The notes beneath the pieces were generated by a model, which had not been told where the DNA came from, did not search any database, and saw nothing but the letters and a program-made list of their open reading frames with translations. A stretch of 64,000 nt of DNA from Saprospiraceae bacterium UBA6168 (GTDB taxonomy: Bacteria; Bacteroidota; Bacteroidia; Chitinophagales; Saprospiraceae): positions 41,508 through 105,507 of the forward strand of contig DIUC01000024.1 in the NCBI GenBank assembly GCA_002435785.1. The letters run 5' to 3'. The position numbers and the translations under genes were made by a program. Positions 51,843-61,155 of this stretch are shown here, in pieces (position 1 is the first letter of the stretch; each line of letters opens with the position of its first letter).

Positions 51843-54800
51843 ATGGTACAATCTTGCATTGAATCAAATCATCAAAAGGTGAGTCCAAAGACCCCTGCCG
51901 TCCAAAATCCATTTGGGCCGATAGGTGAGGATTTTTTAAGCTCAGTTCTTGACAACATCACGGATTCTGTTTTCTCTGTGGACAAATCGTACCGAATAAT
52001 TCACGCCAACAAAGGTTTTAGGGAAAGAGCATTTGCACTAACGGGAATTGATTTCCTTCCAGGAATGTCCATTTTTCAAGATGTCAAAAACCCGCATGTC
52101 ATTGAGGAATGGGTAGGCTATCTCAGGACTGCTATGGGTGGAAAGACCTTTCAAGTAGAGTCGTCGTTTGCAACGGGCGACAAAACTTACCATCGTGAAG
52201 CCTCTTTTTCGCCAATAAAAAATGGGAAAGAAATCATCGGTGTTACCTGCTATTCCAAAGATACTACCGACAACAAGCAAAAAGAAGCAAGGCTCATGGA
52301 ACAAGACCTGCTGTTCCGCTCCTTACTTGAGAAAAGCAGAGATGGGATAGTAATGGTGGGTGTTCACGGTAGCTTAAAGTACATCTCCCCTTCCGTAAAT
52401 CGAATACTTGGGTATGTGGTTGATGAAATGCCAGATTTTTGGGAACTGATTTATCCTGATGACCGCCCGATGTTGAAGGCGATGACGGATGACCTTGAGC
52501 CAAGGTGTGGTGAATCTGCCAATGTTGTATGCCGGGTTTTGACCAAACAAAATAGGGTTCGTTGGATACAGTGCACATTCACCAATTTGCTGCACGAGCC
52601 AAGTATTATGGCTTTTGTTGGCAATTACGAAGATATTACGGAACGTCGAGACCTGGAATTCACCCTGGAGAACACCATTTACGATTTGATAGATGCGGAT
52701 GAGCGACAAAGCGCTATCATCAATTCGCTCGGAGCGAACATCGCCCTGCTGAACGGAAATGGTGACATCGTGGAAGTAAACGGCGCATGGAAACAGTTTG
52801 CATTTGACAACCAGCTTGTAAGCAGCAATTTTTGTGTAGGTGAAAACTATCTTGATATCACGCTAAAGGCGGCAGAAAAAGGGGATGAGATAGCCCAAGC
52901 AGCAGCAACGGGGATAAAAGAGGTACTTGACGGCAAAATAGCAGAGTTTTCAATGGAATACCCTTGCCATTCGAGCACCGAAAAACGGTGGTTCAAAATG
53001 ATAGTTTATCCCCTTTACAAAAAATTAAGGAAGGGGGTGGTGGCCTACCATGTGGACATTACCGACCGCAAGCTCGCCGATATGCAGATTGACTTCCATC
53101 GTAGGAACCGGGATGCCCTCATCAACAGTACCACGGACTTGATGTGGAGCCTTGATGCTGACATGCGCCTTATTACTGCCAACAACGCTTTTTTGTCAGC
53201 AATAAAAATGACATCAAACGTTGACCTCATGCCCGGCGATTCTTTGTTGATGGCAATTTCTTATTCTGAAGAAGAGGTTGCGTATTGGACCGAAAAATAC
53301 AGTCGGGTCATGGCCGGCGAGCAATTCATGGAAGTAGTGCATCGGCATAATCCTTTAGAATTTTGGGCGGAGATTTCCTTCCACCCAATTTGGGAAAACG
53401 GAAAGGTCATTGGTGCTGCTTGCTATTCAAGGGACATTACGGAACGCAAGCGGGCGGAACAGCTCATCATGCAGAACCAACAAATGATGGCAGAGGCGGA
53501 GAGCATTGCACACTTTGGGAGTTGGGAACTCGATTTGGGCAACCAGCAAGTTACCCTCGAAAACCCATTGCGGTGGTCGGACGAAGTATCCCGCATCTTT
53601 GGTTATGAACCTGGACAGTATGAAGTTACAAACGAGAACTTTTTTAAAGCGGTGCATCCCGACGACCGGGAACCCATTCGGCAGGCCGTTCAAAAAGCCA
53701 TTTCAGAAAACGTCAACTACGCTTTGCAACACCGAGTATTGAGGCCAGATGGTGAAATTCGCTGGGTGCTCGAAGCAGCAAAAATAGTGGTGAATGAGGC
53801 AACCGGAAAACCTGTTAAAATGATAGGAACGGTGCTGGATATTACGGATAGGAAGGCATCAGAGGAAAAATTGAGGGAGGCTGAACGGAATTACCGGGAG
53901 ATATTCGACAAGGCCAGCGACGCTATTTTCGTTCACGAAGTGGAAACAGGGTTGGTCATTGACGTGAACAATAAAGCCTGTGAAATCATAGGCTGTACAA
54001 AAGAAGAGATTTTATACGGTGACCCTGCGGCTTTCGTAGCAGGCACTCCCGGTTCAACCGTGGAGGATGCCATGCTGTATTTGCAAAAATCCATTACCGA
54101 AGGGCCTCAGCTTTTTGAATTTCATTCAAAACGAATGAATGGCACCGTTTACTGGAACGAGGTGAACCTATCCTTGGCCACGATTGCGGGCACTGAACGC
54201 ATTTTGGCTTTTTTTAGAAACATTGACGACCGCAAAAATGCAGAAGAAAATCTTCGGAACAGCGAAGCACGGTATCGCCAAATCGTTGAGACGGCTCAAG
54301 AGGGCATTTGGATATTGGATGAAAACAACCGCACCACCTATGTAAACAACAAAATGTGCGAGATTCTGGAATACGCAAGGGAGGAGATGTTGGGTAAACA
54401 GAACTACGATTTCATGAATGAGGAGATGAAGCAGGAAGCCATGTTGGCCATAGAAAGGCGTAGGTCGGGAATATCTGAACACTATGACCTACAGTACATC
54501 ACCAAGACTGGGAGGCATATTTGGGCCAGCTTGTCTGCCAGCCCCTTGCAAACAGCGGATGGAAAGTACAAAGGGGCCTTGGCGATGATCACCGATATCA
54601 CCGACCGAAAACTTGCAGAAGAATCCGTTCGCCTCAGCAACGAACGCTATGAATTGGCCACAAAAGCTACCAACGATGCCGTTTGGGACTGGAACCTGCT
54701 GACCAATGAAGTTTATTGGAGCGAAGGATTTGTGAAACTCTTCGGTTACGAAAGAAGCGAAACAGCGTTCAATTTGGAATCTTGGACAAAGCGAATACAT

Positions 54801-56129
54801 CCAGAAGATGTTGACAGCGTCTATTCATCTATCCACAAAGAAATCAATGACCCTTCAACCAATTACTGGCAATATGACTACCGATACATCAAATCAGATG
54901 GCTCCATAGCCTATGTTCATGACAGGGGATACATCCTTCATGACGAAGAAGGGACTCCTATCCGCATGGTGGGCGCCATGCAGGACATTACCTCGCAAAA
55001 GCTGGCAGAAGAGTCCGTGCACAAATCGGAAGCCAACCTCCGCACGGTCTTCGACTACGCTGACCGGAGTTATGTTTTGTTGGACAAAAATTTCAACATC
55101 TTAGCTTTTAATTCGGTGGCAAACGAGTATGCAAAACTTTTTTACAACAATGAATTTGTGGAAGGGCACTCATTAATTTCATACTTAAAGCCAGAAGCAA
55201 GGGCAAAAGGCAAGCGGATTTTTGAAAGCGTGCTTGCAGGGCATGTTTTCGACCATGAGGTGAATATCCAAATGCACGATAAAACTGAAAAGTGGTTTAG
55301 GGTAAAACGTTACCCCGTCAGAGGTAAAAATGGGGAAATAATTGGAGTCTGTATTTCTACTAAGGACAGTACAAAAAGGAAAAATTTTGAAATTGATAGG
55401 GACAAAATGACCGCCGAAATTGTCCAACGAAATCTGGACTTGGAGCAGTACGCTTATATCGTTTCCCACAACCTGCGTGCCCCCGTTGCCAATATCATTG
55501 GTTTCGCCGATGCCCTTTTGCACCCTGATTTTGATGAGGATGAGAAGCTGGAGATGCTTAATGGCCTTGATGTGTCCATAAAAAAATTGGACACCGTCAT
55601 TCTTGACCTGAACGGTATCTTGCAGGTGAAAAAACACGTGGATTTTCCGATGGAATTTGTCCGGCTTTCAACCCTTGTCAATGATATTTCCCTCAGCATT
55701 GATAATACGATAAAAAGGGAAAACGCCGTTATTTTGACTAATTTTTCAGAAATTGGGGAGATTTTTACAAACAAAAGTTATCTTCACAGCATATTTTTCA
55801 ATCTTATTTCTAACAGCATAAAATACAGAAAGAAAAATGTTGCGCCCTTGATTGAGATAGAAAGCCGAAGAATCAATGGCGATAAAATCGAGTTAATTTT
55901 CAAAGACAACGGATTGGGGATTGACCTGCACAAGAAGAAGGGGATGTTGTTTGGCTTGTACAAGCGATTTCACCCGGAGGCGGCAGATGGTAAGGGGTTA
56001 GGTTTGTTTATGGTGAAAACCCAAGTCGAGAATTTGGGGGGTAAAATCACCGTTGAAAGTGAACAAAATGTGGGTACGGTGTTTAAGATTATATTCGATA
56101 TTAAGACTGACAACAAACTCACCAATTAA
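51843..56129 (+). CDS. Multi-PAS sensor histidine kinase
   Basis: A 1428-residue soluble kinase with no membrane helix. Nine PAS-type segments can be traced, beginning near residues 30, 155, 287, 421, 547, 682, 808, 934 and 1064; most end in a DITDRK- or DITERK-type PAC sequence. The dimerisation domain carries the phospho-acceptor H1209 (VSHNLRAPVANI), followed by a catalytic domain with NLISNSIKYR (N box), DNGLGID (G1) and GKGLGLFMV (G2). Input signals may be redox, gas or ligand sensed by PAS domains; none has an obvious heme or flavin motif I can name. The stop overlaps the start of a receiver gene, so kinase and receiver are a pair. Confidence 0.93.
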   Translation: MVQSCIESNHQKVSPKTPAVQNPFGPIGEDFLSSVLDNITDSVFSVDKSYRIIHANKGFRERAFALTGIDFLPGMSIFQDVKNPHVIEEWVGYLRTAMGGKTFQVESSFATGDKTYHREASFSPIKNGKEIIGVTCYSKDTTDNKQKEARLMEQDLLFRSLLEKSRDGIVMVGVHGSLKYISPSVNRILGYVVDEMPDFWELIYPDDRPMLKAMTDDLEPRCGESANVVCRVLTKQNRVRWIQCTFTNLLHEPSIMAFVGNYEDITERRDLEFTLENTIYDLIDADERQSAIINSLGANIALLNGNGDIVEVNGAWKQFAFDNQLVSSNFCVGENYLDITLKAAEKGDEIAQAAATGIKEVLDGKIAEFSMEYPCHSSTEKRWFKMIVYPLYKKLRKGVVAYHVDITDRKLADMQIDFHRRNRDALINSTTDLMWSLDADMRLITANNAFLSAIKMTSNVDLMPGDSLLMAISYSEEEVAYWTEKYSRVMAGEQFMEVVHRHNPLEFWAEISFHPIWENGKVIGAACYSRDITERKRAEQLIMQNQQMMAEAESIAHFGSWELDLGNQQVTLENPLRWSDEVSRIFGYEPGQYEVTNENFFKAVHPDDREPIRQAVQKAISENVNYALQHRVLRPDGEIRWVLEAAKIVVNEATGKPVKMIGTVLDITDRKASEEKLREAERNYREIFDKASDAIFVHEVETGLVIDVNNKACEIIGCTKEEILYGDPAAFVAGTPGSTVEDAMLYLQKSITEGPQLFEFHSKRMNGTVYWNEVNLSLATIAGTERILAFFRNIDDRKNAEENLRNSEARYRQIVETAQEGIWILDENNRTTYVNNKMCEILEYAREEMLGKQNYDFMNEEMKQEAMLAIERRRSGISEHYDLQYITKTGRHIWASLSASPLQTADGKYKGALAMITDITDRKLAEESVRLSNERYELATKATNDAVWDWNLLTNEVYWSEGFVKLFGYERSETAFNLESWTKRIHPEDVDSVYSSIHKEINDPSTNYWQYDYRYIKSDGSIAYVHDRGYILHDEEGTPIRMVGAMQDITSQKLAEESVHKSEANLRTVFDYADRSYVLLDKNFNILAFNSVANEYAKLFYNNEFVEGHSLISYLKPEARAKGKRIFESVLAGHVFDHEVNIQMHDKTEKWFRVKRYPVRGKNGEIIGVCISTKDSTKRKNFEIDRDKMTAEIVQRNLDLEQYAYIVSHNLRAPVANIIGFADALLHPDFDEDEKLEMLNGLDVSIKKLDTVILDLNGILQVKKHVDFPMEFVRLSTLVNDISLSIDNTIKRENAVILTNFSEIGEIFTNKSYLHSIFFNLISNSIKYRKKNVAPLIEIESRRINGDKIELIFKDNGLGIDLHKKKGMLFGLYKRFHPEAADGKGLGLFMVKTQVENLGGKITVESEQNVGTVFKIIFDIKTDNKLTN

Positions 56130-56527
56130 TGAATGTACCAAATTGTTTTATAATAGTGGACGATGACAAGTTGGTCAACATGTTTTGCAGCATGATGATA
56201 AAAAAGTTTGTGGGGCTAACTAACATTAAAACTTTTGAAAATCCAGAAACTGCCCTTGAATTTTTGAAAGAGCTTCCACTGCAGGATGGAGAGGAACCAA
56301 ACATTATACTATTCCTCGACATAAACATGCCCACAATGAGTGGGTGGGATTTTTTGGAGTTTTTTAAAGACCTTGATGACAAGATAAAAAGGGCCATACA
56401 AATTTATATCCTTTCATCCTCTGTTGATGAAAGGGACTTGGAGCGGGCCCTTGATAATGAACACGTAAAGGCATTTTTGGTCAAACCCTTGACCAAGGAT
56501 ATGCTCCTCTCCACCACCACGAATTAA
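56129..56527 (+). CDS. Single-domain response regulator
   Basis: A 132-residue receiver domain with no output domain. Acidic pocket D11-D13 (IIVDDDKL), phospho-acceptor D64 (FLDINMPTMSGWDFLEF), the serine of LSSS and the switch lysine K119 (FLVKPL) are present. The ATG overlaps the last base of the kinase stop (TAATG), showing coupled translation. It is probably phosphorylated by the upstream kinase and acts through protein contact rather than DNA binding. Confidence 0.93.
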   Translation: MNVPNCFIIVDDDKLVNMFCSMMIKKFVGLTNIKTFENPETALEFLKELPLQDGEEPNIILFLDINMPTMSGWDFLEFFKDLDDKIKRAIQIYILSSSVDERDLERALDNEHVKAFLVKPLTKDMLLSTTTN

Positions 56528-56548
56528 CCAGGGGAAAAACTCATTTCC

Positions 56549-57337
56549 TCAAAACCCATCCCCATCCAGCAAATTGCCAAGCCCCCCAAGCGGCCCCCCC
56601 TCTTCTTTTCTCCTGCCACCACCATACCGCAGTATCCGGTCGGCCAAGCGGCTGATGGGCAACGACTGGAGCCACACCGTGCCGGGACCACGAAGGGTGG
56701 CGAAGAACAGCCCCTCCCCACCGAAGATGGTGTTTTTTATCCCTCCGATGAACTCGATGTCGAAATCAACGGAATGGGTGTAAGCCACGATGCACCCGGT
56801 ATCCACTTTCAGTACCTCACCTGGAGCAAGCTGGCGCTGCACCACCATCCCGCCCGCATGTACGAAGGCCATGCCATCGCCCTCCAACTTCTGCATGATG
56901 AAGCCCTCGCCACCAAAAAGGCCCGTCCCTAATTTACGCTGGAACTCAATGCCCACCGTCACGCCCTTGGCGGCGCAGAGGAATGCGTCTTTTTGGCAAA
57001 TGACCTTGCCTTGGAGTTGGCTGAGGTTGAGCGGGATGATTTTGCCGGAATAGGGCGCTGCAAAGCTGACCCTTTTTTTGTCCCGCCCAACGTTCGTAAA
57101 AGCGGTCATAAACAGGCTCTCTCCGGTAAGTATGCGCTTGCCTGCGCTCAATAGCTTTCCAAAAATGCCGCCCTGTTGGGAAGAGCCATCGCCAAAAATG
57201 GTCTGCATGTTGACATCGGCTTCCATCATCATGAAGCTGCCACTTTCCGCCACCACGGTTTCCTGTGGGTCAAGCTCGATTTCTACGAACTGCATTTCTT
57301 CGCCAAACAACTTGAAGTCTATCTCGTGATTTTGCAT
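56549..57337 (-). CDS. AIM24/TIGR00266 family protein
   Basis: A 262-residue protein of the AIM24 family, beta-rich and glycine-rich. Recognisable parts are FVEIELDPQETVVAESGSFMMM, the RILTGESLFMTAFTN element, PGKIIPLNL-like SGKIIPLNLSQLQGKVICQKDAFLCA, and IKNTIFGGEGLFFATLRGPGTVWLQS. The function in bacteria is unknown; relatives are soluble proteins with a beta-sandwich. The C-terminal tail is glycine-rich (GGGRRKEEGGPLGGLGNLL). It converges with the receiver gene, 21 nt apart. Confidence 0.9.
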   Translation of the reverse strand: MQNHEIDFKLFGEEMQFVEIELDPQETVVAESGSFMMMEADVNMQTIFGDGSSQQGGIFGKLLSAGKRILTGESLFMTAFTNVGRDKKRVSFAAPYSGKIIPLNLSQLQGKVICQKDAFLCAAKGVTVGIEFQRKLGTGLFGGEGFIMQKLEGDGMAFVHAGGMVVQRQLAPGEVLKVDTGCIVAYTHSVDFDIEFIGGIKNTIFGGEGLFFATLRGPGTVWLQSLPISRLADRILRYGGGRRKEEGGPLGGLGNLLDGDGF

Positions 57338-57570
57338 GTGGATTTGGTTAAAATGTTGGTGAATCCTTTACCTTTTCTGGATGAAAAAGCATGGGCAAAG
57401 GTGGGATATTTGAAGATTGGTGTTGCCTTTTTTCTACGAAAATTAGGGTTGCATCGAAAAATGGCCTGCCCCGGTTTTCAATATGCGGTCAAAAGTAAGG
57501 GAATTGTTTTTGCACCGTTGTTGAACCAGTCTCAGCGCAGTAGGTCAAAAAGGAGGTGTCCGTATCAAAA

Positions 57571-57696
57571 ACCGTTGATGCATAAAGAGTAAATGTTATG
57601 CGAAGAAGAATAAACGTTGATGCATAAAGAGTAAATGTTATGCGAAGAAGAGAAACCGTTGATGCATAAAGAGCAACCGTTATGCGAAGTCCTCCA
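57571..57696. repeat. Tandem array of six 21-nt units
   Basis: Six head-to-tail units of exactly 21 nt, alternating two types: ACCGTTGATGCATAAAGAGT-type and AATGTTATGCGAAGAAGAAT-type. Units 1, 3 and 5 differ at three positions at most. The array sits in the 506-nt gap between the secreted-protein gene (stop at 57844) and the AIM24 gene start (57337), both minus strand. The remainder of this gap (57338-57570 and 57697-57843) shows no gene or promoter I can support. Confidence 0.9.
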
Positions 57697-57843
57697 AACG
57701 TGAATGTTTTTACCCGCTGGCGCAATTCCTCCCTTCCACCCTAACAGTCTCTAAGAATCAGAATGCCTTTGACCGGCACCAGTCATAAGGGTTTTGATGG
57801 GCAATGGAATTAGCTTGTAGCTGGCAGGTATTCCCAGCCGAAA

Positions 57844-58791
57844 TCATGGACGTGTCTTTCCTTTTCGCTTTTTCTTCTCCTTCCCAAACACGTCCTTTTC
57901 ACTGCGGTTATCCAGCACAGGCTCTGGTCGTGGCGCTTCGTCCATCGTTTCCGTCCAAAACTTCTCAACCCAATGCCAGCGGCCATTTTCGAGCTTATAT
58001 CCTTCGTAAGTCCCATCTGGGACGCTGGTTGGGCCTTGTCCATATCCGCCCGCCAAGGGCATCAGGTGGTCGAAAATGATGAGTCCCCAATTCTCGTCGT
58101 AGTTGAGTTTGAAGGAAGCCTCGGCGGAGTATTCCATGAGGAGCCGGTTGCGGATGGTTTGGCTGCCCGTTTTTGGGTCGTCTTGCACGAAGACTGGAGC
58201 ACCGAAGATGGGCTTGCCTCCTTTGAAGCTCAGCACGTCCACTACCTTACGGCGGTTGAAAAAGCTGAAACCGTCATACCCAAAAAGCAGGTATTTGTTG
58301 CCTTCCGATGTCTGAAACTGGCGAAGGTTGTAATAGACCGATCCGTACCACTTGTCCGGGGAAAGCAGGTCATATTCCTCCGAATCCACCTCGGATGAGC
58401 GGTCAATGAGCGGAAAAAGCTGGAGCTTGCCACTGTTCATCTGGATGGCGCCGTAGTAGCGGTAGTCGTCCACGTCCACATAAAGTTGCCAAGTGAAGAC
58501 CCGGAAAGTGCTGTCCGGTGGGTATTGGATGGAGACCGATTTCAATCGGTCGAATTTGTAGTTGAATGAGTTTTCGGTTTTCAGGGCTTGCACCAGCGTG
58601 GTAATCAGCTTTTTGCAGGTAGCGAACCGCTCTTCGGGCAGGGAATCATTGACCACCAAAAAAGCGCAGAGTGCCAGCGTATCCTCGTATTCTTTTAGTT
58701 TTAACATGCCATCGGCACTTATTTTCCCTGCTTGGGCAAAGCCGCTGACGGCAAATCCCAAAAGGAATAAAATCGGCAGTATTTTCTTCAT
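57844..58791 (-). CDS. Secreted protein of unknown function
   Basis: A 315-residue protein with a signal peptide (MKKILPILFLLGFAVSGFAQ); I chose this ATG (58791) instead of one nine codons upstream. The body alternates beta-type segments: VFTWQLYVDVDDYRYYGAIQM, LSPDKWYGSVYYNLRQF, YLLFGYDGFSFFNRRKVVDVL, and IIFDHLMPLAGGYGQGPTSVPDGTYEGY. Similar proteins of about this length occur in Bacteroidota with unknown function; no catalytic motif is evident. The last 20 residues are strongly basic (KEKKKRKGKTRP). Confidence 0.8.
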   Translation of the reverse strand: MKKILPILFLLGFAVSGFAQAGKISADGMLKLKEYEDTLALCAFLVVNDSLPEERFATCKKLITTLVQALKTENSFNYKFDRLKSVSIQYPPDSTFRVFTWQLYVDVDDYRYYGAIQMNSGKLQLFPLIDRSSEVDSEEYDLLSPDKWYGSVYYNLRQFQTSEGNKYLLFGYDGFSFFNRRKVVDVLSFKGGKPIFGAPVFVQDDPKTGSQTIRNRLLMEYSAEASFKLNYDENWGLIIFDHLMPLAGGYGQGPTSVPDGTYEGYKLENGRWHWVEKFWTETMDEAPRPEPVLDNRSEKDVFGKEKKKRKGKTRP

Positions 58792-58916
58792 AAAGTTCAA
58801 GTTTTCCAAAATCTGCACAAAGAACGCAAGCCAAATTGGTTTAGTGCAAACAAGTCAAGTTTTGGTAAAATGCAGCGAATTTTCGCAACCAAATTTCCTG
58901 TTCCTCATTTATTGGA

Positions 58917-58924
58917 TATATTTG
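58917..58924 (+). promoter_or_regulatory. Candidate -7 box for etfB
   Basis: TATATTTG matches TAnnTTTG and lies 30 nt before the etfB ATG. A weak TTTCCTG occupies the -33 region. It would give a short leader of about 25 nt. Confidence 0.5.
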
Positions 58925-58954
58925 CGGCCTTTTGAAATAAAACATCAAAGCACG

Positions 58955-59695
58955 ATGAAAATTTTAGTTTGCGTAAGCAAAACACCAGATACCACCTCAA
59001 AGATTTCGTTCTCCGCTGACGGCACCAAGTTCAACGACGCTGGCGTTTCCTTCATCATGAACCCCTACGACGAGTGGTATGCACTCGTTCGGGCTTGTGA
59101 ATTGGTGGAAAAAAACGGTGGCACCGTCACCCTCGTCAACGTCGGTGGGCCGGACAATGACCAAACCATCCGCAAGGGCCTCGCCATCGGCGCAACGGAT
59201 GCCGTGCGCATTGACGCTGACCCGAAAAGCGCTCTTTTCATTGCAAAACAAATCGCTGAATACGCAAAAACACAAAACTTCGACCTCGTGTTCTGCGGCA
59301 AAGAAAGCATTGACTATAATGGTTCGGAGGTAGGCGCCATGGTCGCAGAGTTCCTCGACCTGCCCTTCATTTCCTATGCCAGCAAGCTCGACCTCAACGG
59401 CGGTACGGCCACCGTGGAGCGTGACATTGAGGGCGGCGTGGAAATCCTCGAAGTGCAAACGCCATTTGTCCTCAGCTCCGCAAAGGGAATGGCCGAACAG
59501 CGCATCCCCAACATGATGGGCATCATGAAGGCAAAGAGCAAGCCCTTCGCCGTCGTTCCGCCAGTGGCATTTCCTGACCTTGCCGTTCCTGTTTCTTTCA
59601 AATTGCCGAAGGAAAAAACGGGCGTCAAGCTCGTCAGCCCGGACGATATGGATGAGCTGGTACGGCTACTCCACGAAGAAGCAAAAGTCATTTGA
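58955..59695 (+). CDS. etfB: Electron transfer flavoprotein subunit beta
   Basis: A 246-residue EtfB/FixA protein. The start (MKILVCVSKTPDTTSKI) is the family's first strand, NPYDEWYALVRACELVE and VVxVGGPDNDQTIRKGLAIGATDAVRI follow, and the adenine-nucleotide loop is DLVFCGKESIDYNGSEVGAMVAEFL. With EtfA it accepts electrons from acyl-CoA dehydrogenases and passes them to the quinone pool via ETF:quinone oxidoreductase. Starts at ATG 58955; the open frame upstream is out of family. A GGATTTCG-type repeat separates it from etfA. Confidence 0.95.
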   Translation: MKILVCVSKTPDTTSKISFSADGTKFNDAGVSFIMNPYDEWYALVRACELVEKNGGTVTLVNVGGPDNDQTIRKGLAIGATDAVRIDADPKSALFIAKQIAEYAKTQNFDLVFCGKESIDYNGSEVGAMVAEFLDLPFISYASKLDLNGGTATVERDIEGGVEILEVQTPFVLSSAKGMAEQRIPNMMGIMKAKSKPFAVVPPVAFPDLAVPVSFKLPKEKTGVKLVSPDDMDELVRLLHEEAKVI

Positions 59696-59696
59696 T

Positions 59697-59848
59697 TGCG
59701 GATTTCGGATTGCGGATTTCGGATTTCGGGGTCACCCAATATCCAAGATTTTCAGTCCACGCATCTGCAGCCAACAATTGAAATCAAGGATGGTGTTTTG
59801 CAATTTGGCAGTCGGCCAATCCGCAATCCGCAATCCGCAATCCGCATT
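59697..59848. repeat. Inverted repeat of GGATTGC/GGATTTC units (etfB-etfA)
   Basis: Left arm GATTGCGGATTTCGGATTGC then GGATTTCGGATTTCGG (59694-59729). Right arm CCAATCCGCAATCCGCAATC then CGCAATCCGCATTC (59817-59850). Units of 7 nt, the two arms about 87 nt apart. Related bases (GAAATCCGCAATCC) recur at about 61091-61105 upstream of the cytochrome gene. Confidence 0.8.
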
Positions 59849-59853
59849 CAAAA

Positions 59854-60813
59854 ATGGTTTTAGTATTCGCAGAGGCCACCAATGGCCTTTTCAAAAAAGC
59901 GGCTTTCGAGGCCGTTACCTATGGTAGCCAAACCGCACAACTGCTTGGCTCCCAATGTGTTGCACTGACCCTGGGGCGAGTGGACAATGCCGGGCAACTT
60001 GGCGTTTACGGTGCATCCAAGGTTTACAATGTGGCAGGTGAGAGCCTCGCCAACTTTGACAGTCAGGTGTATGCCTCGCTCATTGCGCAAGCGGCAGAAA
60101 AGCTGGGCGCAACGGTCGTCGTGCTGTCGCATACCTCAACGGGCAAGTCCCTGCTGGGCCGATTGGCTGCCCGGCTGAATGCGGGCTCCGTGGCTGGTGT
60201 GAAATCGCTCCCCGATGTTTCGGGTGGCGGGTTCAAGGTGACAAAGGGCGTTTATTCCGGCAAGGCCATTGCCACTTATGAAATCAGTTCGCCCATCAAA
60301 TTGGTTTCCTTGGGCGGCAACGAGATACCGCTCAAATCCGACGGCAACGAGGTGGCCATCGAAACGCTGGAGCTAACCGTGCCAACCAGCCGGACAAAAG
60401 TGCTACAAGTCAAGCGGGAGGAGGGCATCGTGCCATTGCCAGAAGCAGTGACAGTTGTATCAGCCGGACGTGGCATGAAAGGCCCCGAAAACTGGGGAAT
60501 CGTGGAGGATTTGGCGAAGGTGATGGGTGCTACCACCGCCTGCAGCCGCCCCGTGGCTGATGCCGATTGGCGGCCCCACCACGAGCACGTCGGACAAACT
60601 GGCGTGGCCATCCGGCCAAACCTGTACGTTGCCATCGGCATCTCAGGTGCCATCCAGCACTTGGCTGGGGTGAACCAGTCGAAGGTCATCGTGGTCATCA
60701 ACAAAGACCCAGAAGCGCCATTCTTCAAGGCGGCAGACTATGGGGTGGTGGGCGACCTCTTTGAGGTGGTGCCAAAGTTGACCGAAGCCATGCGGAAGTT
60801 CAAGGCAGGTTGA
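59854..60813 (+). CDS. etfA: Electron transfer flavoprotein subunit alpha
   Basis: A 319-residue EtfA/FixB protein. The FAD-binding C-terminal domain is complete: GRGMKGPENWGIVEDLAKVM, then ACSRPVADADWRPHHEHVGQ and TGVAIRPNLYVAIGISGAIQ, ending INKDPEAPFFKAADYGVVGD. It binds the FAD that exchanges electrons with dehydrogenases. It is expressed downstream of etfB and followed by strong hairpins. Confidence 0.96.
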   Translation: MVLVFAEATNGLFKKAAFEAVTYGSQTAQLLGSQCVALTLGRVDNAGQLGVYGASKVYNVAGESLANFDSQVYASLIAQAAEKLGATVVVLSHTSTGKSLLGRLAARLNAGSVAGVKSLPDVSGGGFKVTKGVYSGKAIATYEISSPIKLVSLGGNEIPLKSDGNEVAIETLELTVPTSRTKVLQVKREEGIVPLPEAVTVVSAGRGMKGPENWGIVEDLAKVMGATTACSRPVADADWRPHHEHVGQTGVAIRPNLYVAIGISGAIQHLAGVNQSKVIVVINKDPEAPFFKAADYGVVGDLFEVVPKLTEAMRKFKAG

Positions 60814-60826
60814 TGACCAAACTGGT

Positions 60827-60898
60827 TTTTTTCCGCAAAAAGAATACCTCTGTTAGCGTTTCGAAACGCTAACAGAGGTATTCTTTTTGCGGAAAAAA
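60827..60898 (+). terminator. Perfect 36-bp palindrome after etfA, terminator-like
   Basis: Bases 60827-60862 and 60863-60898 are exact reverse complements, with no unpaired loop base at the centre (TTTCGAAA). The arm ends in TTTTTT on the left and AAAAAA on the right. On the plus strand no T-run follows, so classical termination is better on the minus strand; a second hairpin is close by. Its perfection over 36 bp suggests recent origin or strong constraint. Confidence 0.75.
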
Positions 60899-60901
60899 CA
60901 A

Positions 60902-60932
60902 CCCCTTCCTCATTGCTGAAGAAGGGGCATTT
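60902..60932 (+). terminator. Short hairpin CCCCTTC/GAAGGGG after etfA
   Basis: CCCCTTC (60902-60908) pairs with GAAGGGG (60921-60927), loop 12 nt, followed by CATTTTAG. A plausible weak plus-strand terminator for etfBA. The remaining 220 nt to the next gene contain nothing I can support. Confidence 0.5.
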
Positions 60933-61155
60933 TAGCATAGGATTATAAATGTTTAAGACAATTGGCGTTTTTGCAAATATCAGTCCAGTTATTTGGTTGG
61001 GCACTTACAGGTTGACAAAAGGCAGTGAGCCGTTTGCATTCCGGCCCAAGCCAAGTCGAATGCCACAATCTTTTCAGCAAAGTTGTATTTCCCGAAATCC
61101 GCAATCCTAATTCCGTAATCATCCCTACCTTGGCCATGCAAAATTCAACAGCAAA

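Noticed and set aside
60943..61137. 64-codon minus-strand frame before the DUF1553 gene
   Set aside because: No family resemblance or promoter; cysteine-containing low-complexity translation.
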